This document shows positions 40,631 through 50,041 of a DNA stretch of 64,000 nt, piece after piece (position 1 is the first letter of the stretch; each line of letters begins with the position of its first letter). The notes beneath the pieces were generated by a model that was given only the letters and a program-made list of their open reading frames with translations, ran no database searches and was not told the origin of the DNA. The stretch spans positions 62,001-126,000 of the forward strand of contig NZ_JAIBNX010000003.1 in the NCBI RefSeq assembly GCF_026130045.1, given 5' to 3'. The stretch is from Micromonospora sp. CPCC 205371 (GTDB lineage: Bacteria; Actinomycetota; Actinomycetes; Mycobacteriales; Micromonosporaceae). The position numbers and the translations under genes were made by a program.

Positions 40631-40661
40631 TTACAACGTATGGTTACCTTACGTTGTAAGA
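40631..40661. promoter_or_regulatory. TetR operator, perfect inverted repeat
   Basis: CTTACAACGTA (40631-40641), 9-bp spacer, TACGTTGTAAG (40651-40661). The AT-rich site lies 29 bp before the TetR start on one side and 30 bp before the DUF4386 start on the other. Confidence 0.75.
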
Positions 40662-40691
40662 CTGTCGGGCGCTGCGTATCGAGGGAGGAAA

Positions 40692-41375
40692 ATGCACTCG
40701 CCGATCCGCACCGCCCGTGCGACCGGGCTGCTGTATCTGGGCCTCGCCCTCTCCGGCCTGTTCGGTTTCCTGCTTCTCAGGCCACGGCTCTTCATCGCCG
40801 ACGACGCCGGAGCAACTCTGGCCAACCTCGTCGCGCACGAGCCGCTGGCCCGCGCCGGGATCGCCTTGGAGCTGCTCATCGTGCTCACGAAGGCAATGGT
40901 CGCGGTGTGGTTCTTCCGCCTGTTCCGCGCGGCCGACCCCGTCGCCGCCGGCTGCATCACCGCCTTCGGGCTCGTCAATGCCGTCATCATTCTTGGCAGC
41001 GCGGCGCTCCTTGCGACGGCAGTAGAGGTGTCGCACTCGCCAGGTGGCGATGCAGCCGACACCGTCCACCTCCTCTACTCCGTCAGCGGCAACATATGGG
41101 AGGTCGGCGCGCTGTTCTTCGGACTGTGGCTCGTCCCGATGGGCATTTGCGTGCTTCGCTCGGGCCTTATGCCCCGCCAACTCGGCTGGCTCCTGGTTGC
41201 CGGAGGCATCGGCTACGTGCTGAGCGCCTTCATCGGGTATCTTGCCCCGGCAGCCGGGATCGTCGCCGACGCCCTCACCCTTCCCGCGACCGCGGGTGAG
41301 TTCTGGATGATCGGCTACCTGCTGGTCCGCGGCGTCCGCAGGCACGCACCCAACGACTTGCTCGGTGACGGTTAG
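40692..41375 (+). CDS. DUF4386-family membrane protein
   Basis: 227 residues from the ATG at 40692, which follows GAGGGAGG; the longer upstream frame crosses the operator and is not used. About six membrane helices: TGLLYLGLALSGLFGFLLL, then GIALELLIVLTKAMVAVWFF, to GEFWMIGYLLVRG at the end. Function unknown; members are often controlled by adjacent TetR regulators. Its stop overlaps that of the convergent LLM gene. Confidence 0.82.
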   Translation: MHSPIRTARATGLLYLGLALSGLFGFLLLRPRLFIADDAGATLANLVAHEPLARAGIALELLIVLTKAMVAVWFFRLFRAADPVAAGCITAFGLVNAVIILGSAALLATAVEVSHSPGGDAADTVHLLYSVSGNIWEVGALFFGLWLVPMGICVLRSGLMPRQLGWLLVAGGIGYVLSAFIGYLAPAAGIVADALTLPATAGEFWMIGYLLVRGVRRHAPNDLLGDG

Positions 41376-42250
41376 ATGCGGGGCAGGATTTCGGTGGCAA
41401 CGGCGTCCAGGACGGCCTCGTCCCCGGCGTACCAGCCAGCGGTGCGGGGCCAGTAGGTCACCACATCGGTGAAGCCGTTTTCGGCCGCTCGACCGACCGC
41501 ATCGGCGAAATACTCGACATTGGACAGTGAGTAGACCGGCGACGCCGGGTCGAGCATCAGATAGCGGTCCACCGTGGACGGATCTCGCCCAGCCGCGTCG
41601 AGGGCGTCGTCGAACCGATGAGCCATTTCGGATACGGTGCGCCACCACCGGTCCACGCCGTCGGCGCGAGCGCCGGTGGTTACCCAGCCGGCACCGTAGC
41701 GGGCGGCCAGGCGCATGGAGCGTGGTCCGGTGGCGGCCACGACGAACGGGACGCGTGGCGTTTGCACGCAGCCCGGCGTGCCGCGAGCATCGACCACGGT
41801 GTAGTACTCGCCGTGCCGGGTGACCGGCTCGCCGCGCAGGATGGCGTCGAGCAACTCCACGAACTCGGTGAATCGGTCGACCCTGCCGCGGCGGGTGAGC
41901 GGCCGCTGGCCCAGAACGTGGTTGTCGTAGCCTGCGATACCGCCGGCGCCGACGCCCAACACGAGTCGGCCGCCGGAGATGTCGTCCAGCGCGGTGACTT
42001 CGCGGGCAAAGTGGGCAGGGTGCCGGAAGTGTGGCGAGGCGACCATCGTGCCCAACCTGATCCGCGACGTGGCCAGAGCCGCCGCGGTCAGCGTGGGTAT
42101 CGCGTCGAACCAAGGCCCGTCGATCAGGTCACGCCAGCCGATGTGATCGTACGTCCAGACGTGCGCGAAGCCGTAAGACTCGGCACGCCGCCACCGATCA
42201 GCGGCAACCGACCACCGCTGATCCGGGAGGATCAAAATCCCTACCCGCAT
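41372..42250 (-). CDS. F420-dependent-type LLM oxidoreductase
   Basis: 292 residues. TIM-barrel luciferase-like fold: MRVGILILPDQRW start, VWTYDHIGWRDL, RIRLGTMVASPHFRHP, LDDISGGRLVLGVGAGG and VPFVVAATGPRSMRLAARYG. These segments match actinobacterial F420-dependent LLM proteins (TIGR03560 type). Reaction unknown, probably redox of a small organic substrate in the cytoplasm. It converges with the DUF4386 gene. Confidence 0.87.
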   Translation of the reverse strand: MRVGILILPDQRWSVAADRWRRAESYGFAHVWTYDHIGWRDLIDGPWFDAIPTLTAAALATSRIRLGTMVASPHFRHPAHFAREVTALDDISGGRLVLGVGAGGIAGYDNHVLGQRPLTRRGRVDRFTEFVELLDAILRGEPVTRHGEYYTVVDARGTPGCVQTPRVPFVVAATGPRSMRLAARYGAGWVTTGARADGVDRWWRTVSEMAHRFDDALDAAGRDPSTVDRYLMLDPASPVYSLSNVEYFADAVGRAAENGFTDVVTYWPRTAGWYAGDEAVLDAVATEILPRI

Positions 42251-42441
42251 GCCCCGAGACGCTACCGGGAGAGTTGGTCTCACTGTTTGGCCCGTTTGGC
42301 TCCGATGCCGGTACCGGCGCACTGATACTGACCCCGAAGGGGATCGGCACCGCGGCGGCGAGGTGGTTCCACTGGCCAGGACAGCTTGCTCGGTACCGCC
42401 GCCGATCGGCGCTGCCAGCGGCCGCGGTCGGGTGCGCTGAC

Positions 42442-43143
42442 ATGTCGGCCTGGGCTGCCGCGGGGTGGGGAGCGCTGGCGTCGTCGTCGTTGCTGCTGGG
42501 TGCGTGGTTTGCCATCCGTGCCCGGCCCGGTGATCGCTTGGTCGGCTGGGTGATGGCCGTTGGCGCCGGCGCGCTCCTGGGCGCGGTCGCCTACGAACTG
42601 GTACCCAAGGGCCTGCATCTTGACGGGTGGGTGTTCGCGGCGCTGGGTGCCGGTGCGGCGGCCTTTTACCTGGCCGACCGGGCGGTGACCGGCCGCACCC
42701 AGGCCGGCGCCACCGCCGGGAGGTCGATCGCGCTCGGGGCGCTGCTGGACGCGGTGCCCGAATCGGTGGTGCTGGGTATGGGGATCGCCGCTGGTGGAGG
42801 CGTCAGCATCGCGTTCTTGGCCGCGGTGTTCCTGTCGAACCTGCCGGAGGCCCTGGGCGCTTCGGCGGGCATGGCCCGCAATGGCCAGGCGTCGGGCCGG
42901 ATCTACCGAATGTGGGCCGTCATCGTGGCCGTGTCCGGCCTGTGTGCCGCCGCCGGGTACGGCGTGCTGCGGCTGGTACCGGCGGCGGGCGGCCGCTATG
43001 TACAGGCGTTCGCCGCGGGCGCGGTGCTGACCATGCTGGCGGACTTGATGATGGCCGAGGGCTTCACGGAAGGCGGCCGGCTGGGCGGGCCCTTGACCGT
43101 GGCCGGTTTTGCCATCGCCGGCGCGCTGACCACACTGGAGTGA
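42442..43143 (+). CDS. ZIP-family metal transporter
   Basis: 233 residues, about eight membrane helices. GALLDAVPESVVLGMGIA and FLSNLPEALGASAGMARNG are the metal-site helices of ZIP proteins (HxxxE-type positions are here DAVPE and NLPEA). It should bring zinc or another divalent cation into the cytoplasm. ATG 42442 is taken because the ~56 codons upstream are unlike a ZIP N-terminus; the ribosome site is weak. It stands alone; no Zur-like box was seen upstream. Confidence 0.82.
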   Translation: MSAWAAAGWGALASSSLLLGAWFAIRARPGDRLVGWVMAVGAGALLGAVAYELVPKGLHLDGWVFAALGAGAAAFYLADRAVTGRTQAGATAGRSIALGALLDAVPESVVLGMGIAAGGGVSIAFLAAVFLSNLPEALGASAGMARNGQASGRIYRMWAVIVAVSGLCAAAGYGVLRLVPAAGGRYVQAFAAGAVLTMLADLMMAEGFTEGGRLGGPLTVAGFAIAGALTTLE

Positions 43144-43356
43144 ACCCTTTTTGTGCGCCGGTCCGTGTCCGTGGCGGACCGCTCGCTCCCGCGGGCACCG
43201 CGCTGGCCGGCGAGGCGGACCCGTGACTGGACGCGCAGGGTGAGGCCGCGGGAGCAGCGGGCATGGACCGCGACGGACGCCGCGGTAGCTCGAAATCAAT
43301 GAATCTTGGCGAGCTGTCTGCCCGGACCTATGGACGGACGGACCTCGACGTGGGCT

Positions 43357-44628
43357 TCAGGCGGCGGTGGGGTGCCGTTGGGGTAGCCGGGCGAGGACCT
43401 CGACCGCGGCTACCGTGACGGCGACGCCGGCGGCGGGCCATCCCGCGGGCGCCACCCCCGGGCTGGTCTCGCGGGGCGCGGGCCGGCGGAGGGCCCGGGG
43501 GAGTTCGGCGGTTCGCCGGTAGCGCAGCGCGAGGTCATGCGTCCTGGTCAGGGGTAGGTCGACCCGGCCAAGCCCGGCGGCGGCCAGGTCGAGACCGCCG
43601 CTGACGCCCCGGCGCAGCAGCACGGGTATCCGGCCGGGGCCGGCGAGCCAGGCGATGGCGGCGATGAGGAAGCCGGAGGCGATGAGCAGGGTGACGGCGT
43701 CCCGGACTCTGCGGGTGACGGTGTCGAGAATCCGAGCGACCGCGTCCGGGGACTGCACCGCAGCGGGGAGCCGGTCGAGGTAGAAGTCCCGGCCGATGGC
43801 GAAGCCGCCGCGCGCCAGCAGTAGTCCGAACGCGATGAACAGCCCGGCGGCCAGCAGGCCGCGGCGCCGATTGGGCGCGACCAGCGCTGCGGCGGCCAGC
43901 ACGAGCAGGGTGATCCAGGGCAGCCAGGTAGCGGCACGGTCCAGCCATCGCACGTAGGTGCGGATGGTTGGCAGGTCCGGTGAGGAGTAGACGGTGAACG
44001 GCACGGACACCTCGGGTATCCGCGCGGCGAGCCCGAAGCCCGCGTCGACCAGCCGTTGTTTGACCGTGTCGAGGAAGACGCCGAGGTTGATGGTGATGTC
44101 GGTGCCGCTGCTGCTGACCGCGCCGCTGGAACCGCCGGTGGGGACGGCGACCAGGTCGTCGTGCGCGACCCGGTTCGCGGCGTCCCATGCGGCGGCGGAC
44201 TGGTCGGTGCCGACCAGCCGCCGGACTTGGGTGTGCACGGACGAGTCCACGCCGCGGTGGGCCGGGTCGACCGGGGGGTGGGCCCCTGGTGGTGCGCCCT
44301 GCGTGGTGAGCCAGGCGGTCGCCTGTTCGGCCAGCCCGGTCAAGTCGACGCGGGTGACGATTTCGGTGGTGAGGCGGCCCGCGATCGCGTCCTGCACGAT
44401 CGGATCGCGGGCCAGCGGAGCCACGGTTGCCACGTACCGGTTGGTGTCCAGCAGCTGGTTGCGGGCGAAGACGGCGGCGATCGAGGTCACCGCGAGCAGC
44501 AGCCCGACCAGCAGGAGGACCACCGCGCCGACCCACCGCCCGGCGCGGGCGGCCCGGCCGGTTCGCGTGGTCTGCAGTTGGGCCACCTGCGCGCGCAGGC
44601 GCTGGACTTCATCATCGGGCGTTGTCAT
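43357..44628 (-). CDS. Integral membrane protein of the sulfatase operon
   Basis: 423 residues from the ATG at 44628, which overlaps the previous stop by ATGA. A short coiled coil (DDEVQRLRAQVAQLQ) precedes a membrane helix at ~28-52. A large outside domain follows (~55-230, with DTNRYVATVAPLARDP) and three to four further helices (~235-345). Family common in actinomycetes but unnamed. A membrane-bound partner of exported or surface-acting enzymes is possible. Confidence 0.75.
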   Translation of the reverse strand: MTTPDDEVQRLRAQVAQLQTTRTGRAARAGRWVGAVVLLLVGLLLAVTSIAAVFARNQLLDTNRYVATVAPLARDPIVQDAIAGRLTTEIVTRVDLTGLAEQATAWLTTQGAPPGAHPPVDPAHRGVDSSVHTQVRRLVGTDQSAAAWDAANRVAHDDLVAVPTGGSSGAVSSSGTDITINLGVFLDTVKQRLVDAGFGLAARIPEVSVPFTVYSSPDLPTIRTYVRWLDRAATWLPWITLLVLAAAALVAPNRRRGLLAAGLFIAFGLLLARGGFAIGRDFYLDRLPAAVQSPDAVARILDTVTRRVRDAVTLLIASGFLIAAIAWLAGPGRIPVLLRRGVSGGLDLAAAGLGRVDLPLTRTHDLALRYRRTAELPRALRRPAPRETSPGVAPAGWPAAGVAVTVAAVEVLARLPQRHPTAA

Positions 44629-45095
44629 CGCAGGCCCCCTGGGTACGGCGCCGGGCGGACCGCCGAGCGGGCGCTCATCGAGACCAGCAGCCCAATGGCC
44701 AGTCCGATCGCGAGGTTGACCGCCGCCGTGGCGAGCCTGGCTTCCCACGGCTGGTCGAGGGTGAGCGGCACGATCATGCTGATCGCGGTCGCCAGGGCGA
44801 CGATCCAGCCGAAGAACGTGCGCGGCCGCGGCGCGGTGAGCAGCAGCAGGTGCATCAGGGCGGTTGCCGCGAGCGCGGCGAGCGCGGCGCACACGGCGTA
44901 GGCCGCCATCGACGGCTCGAACACCGCTCCGCCGCGTTCCACGCCGAGGACCTGCAGGTCGAGCAGCCCTCGAACGATGAGGAAGCCGACGATCGCGACC
45001 CCGGCGGCGACAACCGCCGCTGCCGCACCGCCCGCCCACAGCGTGGCGGCGCGCACCGGCGGACGGCTCTCGGCTGAGCTGTACATGGCCATCAC
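44625..45095 (-). CDS. DUF6069-like membrane protein
   Basis: 156 residues, four membrane helices (~20-42, 64-86, 94-112, 122-142). Overlaps the next gene by ATGA and lies 28 bp after the HAD gene, so it belongs to the sulfatase operon. Function unknown. The start could be either of two adjacent ATG codons. Confidence 0.7.
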   Translation of the reverse strand: MMAMYSSAESRPPVRAATLWAGGAAAAVVAAGVAIVGFLIVRGLLDLQVLGVERGGAVFEPSMAAYAVCAALAALAATALMHLLLLTAPRPRTFFGWIVALATAISMIVPLTLDQPWEARLATAAVNLAIGLAIGLLVSMSARSAVRPAPYPGGLR

Positions 45096-45122
45096 ACCTC
45101 GCTCCGTCCTGAATGGCCGTAA

Positions 45123-46043
45123 CTAATGGCTGCCGGGTCCGATGACGGTTGTCCAGTCGTTACGCATGCTGGCCACGGCCCAGCCTTCGCGTCGTGCGAC
45201 GTCCACGATGGACTCGGTTTCGTCGAGGGTGACCGAGCGCGACTGGTAGGCGTACTCCCGGTCGTGGTCGTCGTGGTTGATCAGCAGCGCCAGCGATGCC
45301 GGCCCGGCGTCTGCGGTGTATTCCAGCATCTCGCGGTCGCCGGCGGAGTTGCCGGCGGCGAAGATGGGCCGGCGGCCCAGTTGGGCCTGGATGTGGGACA
45401 CCTTCGGTTTGCCCTCGTTGAGCTGGCCGTGCACCTTGGCGGTGCGAAGCAGTACCGGTGCGCCGTCGCGCAGCTGGTAGGCATATTCGATGAGGGTGCC
45501 GACGACCAGTTCCGGTGGTACGCCGTACAAGTTCGGTGCGACGGCGCGGACGAACTCGGTGCCGCCGCCGGTCACCACGCCGATGGTGAAGCCCTTGGCC
45601 CGCAACGCGTCCATCAGTTCCAGCATGGGCTGGTACACAATCTGTCCATAGGGGACGTTGTAGTCGGGATGCCGACCCGTCTTCATGAAATGGGTCACCC
45701 GGTGGGCGAACTCCTCCGGGGTCAAGCCGGCGGACAGTTCGATGAGCGCCGCCGCGACGCGTTGCAGGCCCAGTTCGGCGAGGGCGGCCTGGTCGCCGTG
45801 CAGGAGCGCCCGGTACTCGGGCCGTTGCGCGAGCTCTGGCCGCGCCTTGGCGGCGGTGCTCAGCTCGTGCAGCAGGAAGTCCTCCTGGACGTATCGGGGC
45901 TTCTCGCACCAGAGGGTGCCGTCGTTGTCAAACACGGCGACGCGGCGCTCTGCGGGGACCGTCGACGCGGCCTCGAGGAAGCCCTCGACGGCGTCCCGGG
46001 TCGCCCCGGTCCGCCAGGAGGGCAGCACGTCATCGGCTGCCAA
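45123..46043 (-). CDS. HAD-family phosphatase
   Basis: 306 residues. HAD motif I AVFDNDGTLWCEK (~36-48, nucleophile and acid Asp), motif II GVVTGGG, and AAGNSAGDREML as motif III/IV. Resembles bacterial phosphoserine-phosphatase-like HAD enzymes. Cytosolic, no signal. It overlaps the sulfatase gene end by 14 bases, so the two are coupled. Substrate unknown. Confidence 0.87.
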   Translation of the reverse strand: MAADDVLPSWRTGATRDAVEGFLEAASTVPAERRVAVFDNDGTLWCEKPRYVQEDFLLHELSTAAKARPELAQRPEYRALLHGDQAALAELGLQRVAAALIELSAGLTPEEFAHRVTHFMKTGRHPDYNVPYGQIVYQPMLELMDALRAKGFTIGVVTGGGTEFVRAVAPNLYGVPPELVVGTLIEYAYQLRDGAPVLLRTAKVHGQLNEGKPKVSHIQAQLGRRPIFAAGNSAGDREMLEYTADAGPASLALLINHDDHDREYAYQSRSVTLDETESIVDVARREGWAVASMRNDWTTVIGPGSH

Positions 46044-47589
46044 TGCCGGCCTCCAGCTTCTGCATGGCTTGATCGACGGTGAAGCTGGCCGCCTTCTGCC
46101 GAGGTGGGTACTTCAGGAACGTGGTCAGGAACTCACCGACCAGCTTCTGCGCGGCTCCGAGCATGTACGCGTGGTCGATCAGCCAGTCGTAGTAAGTGTT
46201 GGACGTGATGTCGGCCCGCTCGAACGGATCGGTGCGCAGGTTGAAGATCTTCGGCACGCGCAGCGCGGTGAACGGCTCGGCCCAGATCCGCAGGGTGCCG
46301 GCGGCCCGCTGCTCCATGAACACGATCTTCCAGTTGTCGAACCGGAAGGCGGTCAGGTCGCCGTCGTCGGAGAAGTAGAAGAAACCCTGTCGGGGGCTGT
46401 GCTCCTGCGCGCCGGTCAGGTAGGGCAGCAGGTTGTACCCGTCGAGGTGCACGGTGAAGCTCTTGCCGCCGGCCTTGTGGCCAGTGAGCAGCTTATCTTT
46501 GATGTCCGGTTCGCCGGCGGCGGCGAGGAAGGTCGGCAACCAGTCGAGATGGCTGACGATCTCGTTGGAGACGGCGCCGGCCTTGATCTTGCCGGGCCAG
46601 CGGATCATCGCCGGGGTGCGGAAGGCACCCTCCCAGTTGGTGTTCTTCTCGCTGCGGAACCACGTCATTCCCGCGTCCGGCCAGGAGTTCATGTGCGGCC
46701 CGTTGTCGGTGCCGTAGATGACGATCGTGTCATCGGCCAGTCCCAGCCCGTCCAGCTCGTCCAGCAACCTGCCGACGGTTCGGTCATGGTCGATCATCGT
46801 GTCGTGGTACTCCGACTGCCAGCGGCCGGCCTGCCCGATGCTCTGCGGCTTGGCGTGGGTGCGGAAGTGCATGTGGGTGGCGTTGAACCACACGAAGAAC
46901 GGGGTGCCGGCGGCGTGCTGGCGTCTGATGAAATCGATGGCGGCGTCGGTGAACTCGTCGTCGACGGTCTCCATCCGCTTCCTGGTCAACGGCCCGGTGT
47001 CCTCGATCTCTTGCTTGCCGCCGGGCCGCGCCCAACTGTGCAGCACCCCGCGGGGTCCCTGGTTCCTGCGGAAGTCCGGGAAGTCCTCCGGCGGCGGGTA
47101 GTCCGCCAGTTCGGGTTCCTCTTCGGCGTTGAGGTGGTACAGGTTGCCGAGGAACTCGTCGAACCCGTGCACGGTCGGCAGGAACTCGTCGCGGTCGCCG
47201 AGGTGGTTCTTGCCGAACTGGCCGGTGGCGTAGCCGAGCGGCTTGAGCAGCTCGGCGATGGTCGGGTCTTCCGCGGAGAGGCCGACCGGCGCGTGCGGCA
47301 TGCCCACCTTCGACAGCCCGGTGCGAAACACGCTCTGCCCGGTGATGAACGCCGACCGCCCCGCGGTGCAGCTCTGCTCGCCGTAGTAGTCCGTGAACCG
47401 CATCCCCTCCGCCGCAAGCCTGTCGATGTTCGGGGTGCGGTAGCCCATCAACCCGTCGCTGTAGCACGACAGGTTTGCCACACCGATGTCGTCACCCCAG
47501 ATCACCAGGATATTGGGCTTGCCTCGCGAGGCGGCCGGCTTTGCCGAGGCCGCCTTGGTCGCTGCGGTCGCCTTCTTCTTCGTGGCCAC
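46030..47589 (-). CDS. Arylsulfatase
   Basis: 519 residues. GTG at 47589 is chosen because AGGGGG precedes it by six bases; ATG at 47604 is in frame. A Lys/Ala-rich tail (ATKKKATAATKAAS) leads to PNILVIWGDDIGVANLSCY with metal-binding Asp pairs. The formylglycine site is SCTAGRSAFITGQ, a CxAxR motif whose Cys must be oxidised. GYATGQFGKNHLGD and YGTDNGPHMNSWPD complete the active site. It hydrolyses sulfate esters. No signal peptide is visible. Its activator (FGE) is encoded 29 bp upstream in the same direction. Confidence 0.93.
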   Translation of the reverse strand: MATKKKATAATKAASAKPAASRGKPNILVIWGDDIGVANLSCYSDGLMGYRTPNIDRLAAEGMRFTDYYGEQSCTAGRSAFITGQSVFRTGLSKVGMPHAPVGLSAEDPTIAELLKPLGYATGQFGKNHLGDRDEFLPTVHGFDEFLGNLYHLNAEEEPELADYPPPEDFPDFRRNQGPRGVLHSWARPGGKQEIEDTGPLTRKRMETVDDEFTDAAIDFIRRQHAAGTPFFVWFNATHMHFRTHAKPQSIGQAGRWQSEYHDTMIDHDRTVGRLLDELDGLGLADDTIVIYGTDNGPHMNSWPDAGMTWFRSEKNTNWEGAFRTPAMIRWPGKIKAGAVSNEIVSHLDWLPTFLAAAGEPDIKDKLLTGHKAGGKSFTVHLDGYNLLPYLTGAQEHSPRQGFFYFSDDGDLTAFRFDNWKIVFMEQRAAGTLRIWAEPFTALRVPKIFNLRTDPFERADITSNTYYDWLIDHAYMLGAAQKLVGEFLTTFLKYPPRQKAASFTVDQAMQKLEAGIGSR

Positions 47590-47618
47590 GGACGTCCCCC
47601 TCATGAGAATCGTGTGTG

Positions 47619-48578
47619 TTATTGCCGAGTCGAACTACGGATGATGCAGCGAAACCCGAGATGGCACGTCGAGGTGTCCACCGGCTGCGGCATCCGGGCC
47701 GCCGGGCGGTAACGACGGCAGTAGTTCGGCGCGCACAGGAAGGAGCCGCCCTTCATCACCCGTCGCGGGATGCCGGAGCCCGGCTCGACGCTAGCGGCCT
47801 CGTCGCCACCGCCGGGGTTGACAGCCCCACAGCAGGCGTACTCCACCCGGCCGTGCGGGACGTACCAGTCGCTGGTCCACTCCCAGACGTTGCCGATCAT
47901 GTCGAATAGCCCGTATCCGTTAGGTGGGAACGAGCCGACCGGCGCGGTCCACGCGAAGCCGTCGGAGGCGAGGTTGCGCACCGGGAACTCGCCCTGCCAC
48001 ACGTTGGCCATGTGCCGCCCGCCCGGAGCCAGCTCATCACCCCACGCGTACTCGGTCACGCGGGAACCGCCGCGGGCGGCGTACTCCCACTCCGCCTCGG
48101 TGGGCAGCACCTTGCCGGCCCAAGCCGCGTACGCCTCGACGTCGGCCCACGCCACGTGCACCGCCGGATGATCGTCGAGGCCGTCGAGGTCGGAGCCTGG
48201 ACCGCGGGGATGCCGCCAATCCGCCCCGGGAACAAAGGCCCACCAGTTGAGGTGGTCGGTCAGGTCGACGCGATGCCGGGGTGCGACGAAGACCACCGAG
48301 GCGGCGCGGAGCTTGGCCGGATCGGCCCCGGGGTAGTCGGCGGCCGTCGGCACCCGCTCGGCCACCGTGACGTGCCCGGTGTCCGCTACGAACGCCGCGA
48401 ACTGGGCGTTGGTCACCGCACACCGGTCGATCCAGAACCCGTCCACGCTGACCCGGTGCGCCGGCGCCTCCTCCGGATAATGACTGTTGGATCCCATCAG
48501 GAACCGGCCCGGCGGCACCCACACCATGTCCGCGTGCACGGACAGGATCGCGTCCGGTGCGGTCGCTGCTTCCTTCAT
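47619..48578 (-). CDS. Formylglycine-generating enzyme
   Basis: 319 residues, FGE-sulfatase domain throughout. VWVPPGRFLMGS near the start, HPAVHVAWADVEAYAAWAG, LPTEAEWEYAARGG and GNVWEWTSDWY are family hallmarks. The redox/copper cysteines are both present in SFLCAPNYCRRYRPAARMP. It converts the active-site Cys of the adjacent sulfatase to formylglycine. First enzyme gene of the operon FGE, sulfatase, HAD, DUF6069-like, membrane protein. Confidence 0.93.
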   Translation of the reverse strand: MKEAATAPDAILSVHADMVWVPPGRFLMGSNSHYPEEAPAHRVSVDGFWIDRCAVTNAQFAAFVADTGHVTVAERVPTAADYPGADPAKLRAASVVFVAPRHRVDLTDHLNWWAFVPGADWRHPRGPGSDLDGLDDHPAVHVAWADVEAYAAWAGKVLPTEAEWEYAARGGSRVTEYAWGDELAPGGRHMANVWQGEFPVRNLASDGFAWTAPVGSFPPNGYGLFDMIGNVWEWTSDWYVPHGRVEYACCGAVNPGGGDEAASVEPGSGIPRRVMKGGSFLCAPNYCRRYRPAARMPQPVDTSTCHLGFRCIIRSSTRQ

Positions 48579-48604
48579 CGCAATCCACCTAGACCGCCGA
48601 CTCG

Positions 48605-49018
48605 TCAGCGCAGGATCTTCTGCTTCGCGCGCTGGAACTCCTCGTCCGTGATATCGCCCCGCGCCCGAATCTCCGAGAGCCGCTCAAGCTCCGCGAGTTC
48701 ACTGTGGCCAGTCGTGCCGGCGGTTTCCCGGATGTACTTGTCGAACGCGGCTTTCTGTGACTCGGCCTGCCGTACCTCACGCTCGCCCATGCCTCGGCCC
48801 CGCGCGATCAGGTAGATGAGGACGCCCAGGTAGGGAAGCACCAGTACACAGAGCAGCCAGGCGGCCTTGACCCAGCCGCTGAGGCGGTCATCCCGGAAGA
48901 GATCGACGACGACCCGGAATATCAGGAAGATCCACGCCACCCACAAGAAGACCCACATCACCGTCCAGAACGCGCCTAGCACCGGGTAGTCATACGCCAG
49001 ATAGTCGCGACCAGCCAT
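48605..49018 (-). CDS. PLD-nuclease_N/SHOCT membrane protein
   Basis: 137 residues from the ATG at 49018 after TTGGAGG. Two membrane helices (~14-36 and ~50-68, with the PLDc_N pattern VLVLPYLGVLIYLIARG) and a C-terminal SHOCT motif (LSEIRARGDITDEEFQRAKQ). Small envelope protein, often in stress operons. It ends 26 bp before the FGE gene and may be co-transcribed. Confidence 0.85.
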   Translation of the reverse strand: MAGRDYLAYDYPVLGAFWTVMWVFLWVAWIFLIFRVVVDLFRDDRLSGWVKAAWLLCVLVLPYLGVLIYLIARGRGMGEREVRQAESQKAAFDKYIRETAGTTGHSELAELERLSEIRARGDITDEEFQRAKQKILR

Positions 49019-49199
49019 CGATTCCTCCAACCCGCATCCGTCTGTGCCACTCCCAATGTCGGTTGGGCCCGTCCAACTGGTCCTCACCCACAGCGGGTGA
49101 TTTCCGTCGACCACCCGCCGATTTCACCCCCTCCGGGTAGTGCCCAGGCCACGCCGACGTGGCGTGATGGAACACGGACACAACGACCGGAGGCAGCCC

Positions 49200-49682
49200 A
49201 TGACAAGCGGCGACACGCTCACCCCTACCGCCCGCATGAGCGCCGACGAGCTCGAACTCGGCCCGATCGACTATGTCGTCATCGAGTTCCCCGATGGCCG
49301 GGTACCCAGTGGCGCGATGCCGTTGCTGGTGGAGCTCGTCGAGCGGGACACCATTCGCATCCTGGACCTGGTCTTCGTCCGGAAGGATAAGGACGGCACG
49401 CTGGCCCGCCTGGCCCTTGCCGACGTTGACGGCGACGGCCGGCTGGGCCTCGCTGTCTTCGACGGCGCCTCCTCGGGGCTACTCGATCAGGACGACATCG
49501 ACGAGGCCGGCAACGCCATCGAGCCGGGCAGCGCAGCCGCGGTTCTGGTCTACGAGAACCACTGGGCAGGTCCATTCGCCACCGCGCTGCGCCGTTCGGG
49601 AGCGCAGCTCGTATCAAGCGGCCGCATCCCGATCACCGAACTCGTGGCCGCGTTGGACTCGGCTGACGAGACGACCACCTGA
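49200..49682 (+). CDS. DUF6325-family protein
   Basis: 160 residues; ATG follows CCGGAGG. ELGPIDYVVIEFPDGRVPSG opens the DUF6325 pattern, then VELVERDTIRILDLVFVRKD, ALVYENHWAGPFATALRRSG-type end. Soluble, no signal. It is followed after 27 bp by a SHOCT protein, the usual pairing in actinomycetes. Role unknown, probably stress-related. Confidence 0.82.
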   Translation: MTSGDTLTPTARMSADELELGPIDYVVIEFPDGRVPSGAMPLLVELVERDTIRILDLVFVRKDKDGTLARLALADVDGDGRLGLAVFDGASSGLLDQDDIDEAGNAIEPGSAAAVLVYENHWAGPFATALRRSGAQLVSSGRIPITELVAALDSADETTT

Positions 49683-49709
49683 CAGGCTTCGAGGAGGAAG
49701 GCGACCACC

Positions 49710-50018
49710 ATGCCAGGTCTCATTCGCGCGGCGGCCCGCACCGCGGTAGTCGCGGGCACGGCGACCGCGGTTTCCAACCGCGTGGCGCGGCGTCAGGCCG
49801 GCCGCTGGGCGCAGCAGGATCAGCACGAGTACCAACAGCAGCAGCCCCAGCAGCAGCCGCAGCCCCAACAGCCTCCCCCGCCGGCCTCCGCGACAACGCA
49901 GGGCGGCTCGATGGACGAGAAGATCGCTCTGCTCAAGCAGCTGGGAGAGCTCAAGACACAAGGAGTCCTCACCGAAGCGGAGTTCGAGGAGCAGAAGACG
50001 CGGATTCTCGCTGGATAG
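49710..50018 (+). CDS. SHOCT-domain protein
   Basis: 102 residues. Ala/Arg-rich beginning, a Gln/Pro-rich linker (residues ~40-60), and a C-terminal SHOCT motif (LKQLGELKTQGVLTEAEFEEQKTRIL in part). Start after GGAGG. Forms a unit with the DUF6325 gene. Confidence 0.85.
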   Translation: MPGLIRAAARTAVVAGTATAVSNRVARRQAGRWAQQDQHEYQQQQPQQQPQPQQPPPPASATTQGGSMDEKIALLKQLGELKTQGVLTEAEFEEQKTRILAG

Positions 50019-50041
50019 CGCCCGGCCGCGAACTCGGCAGG

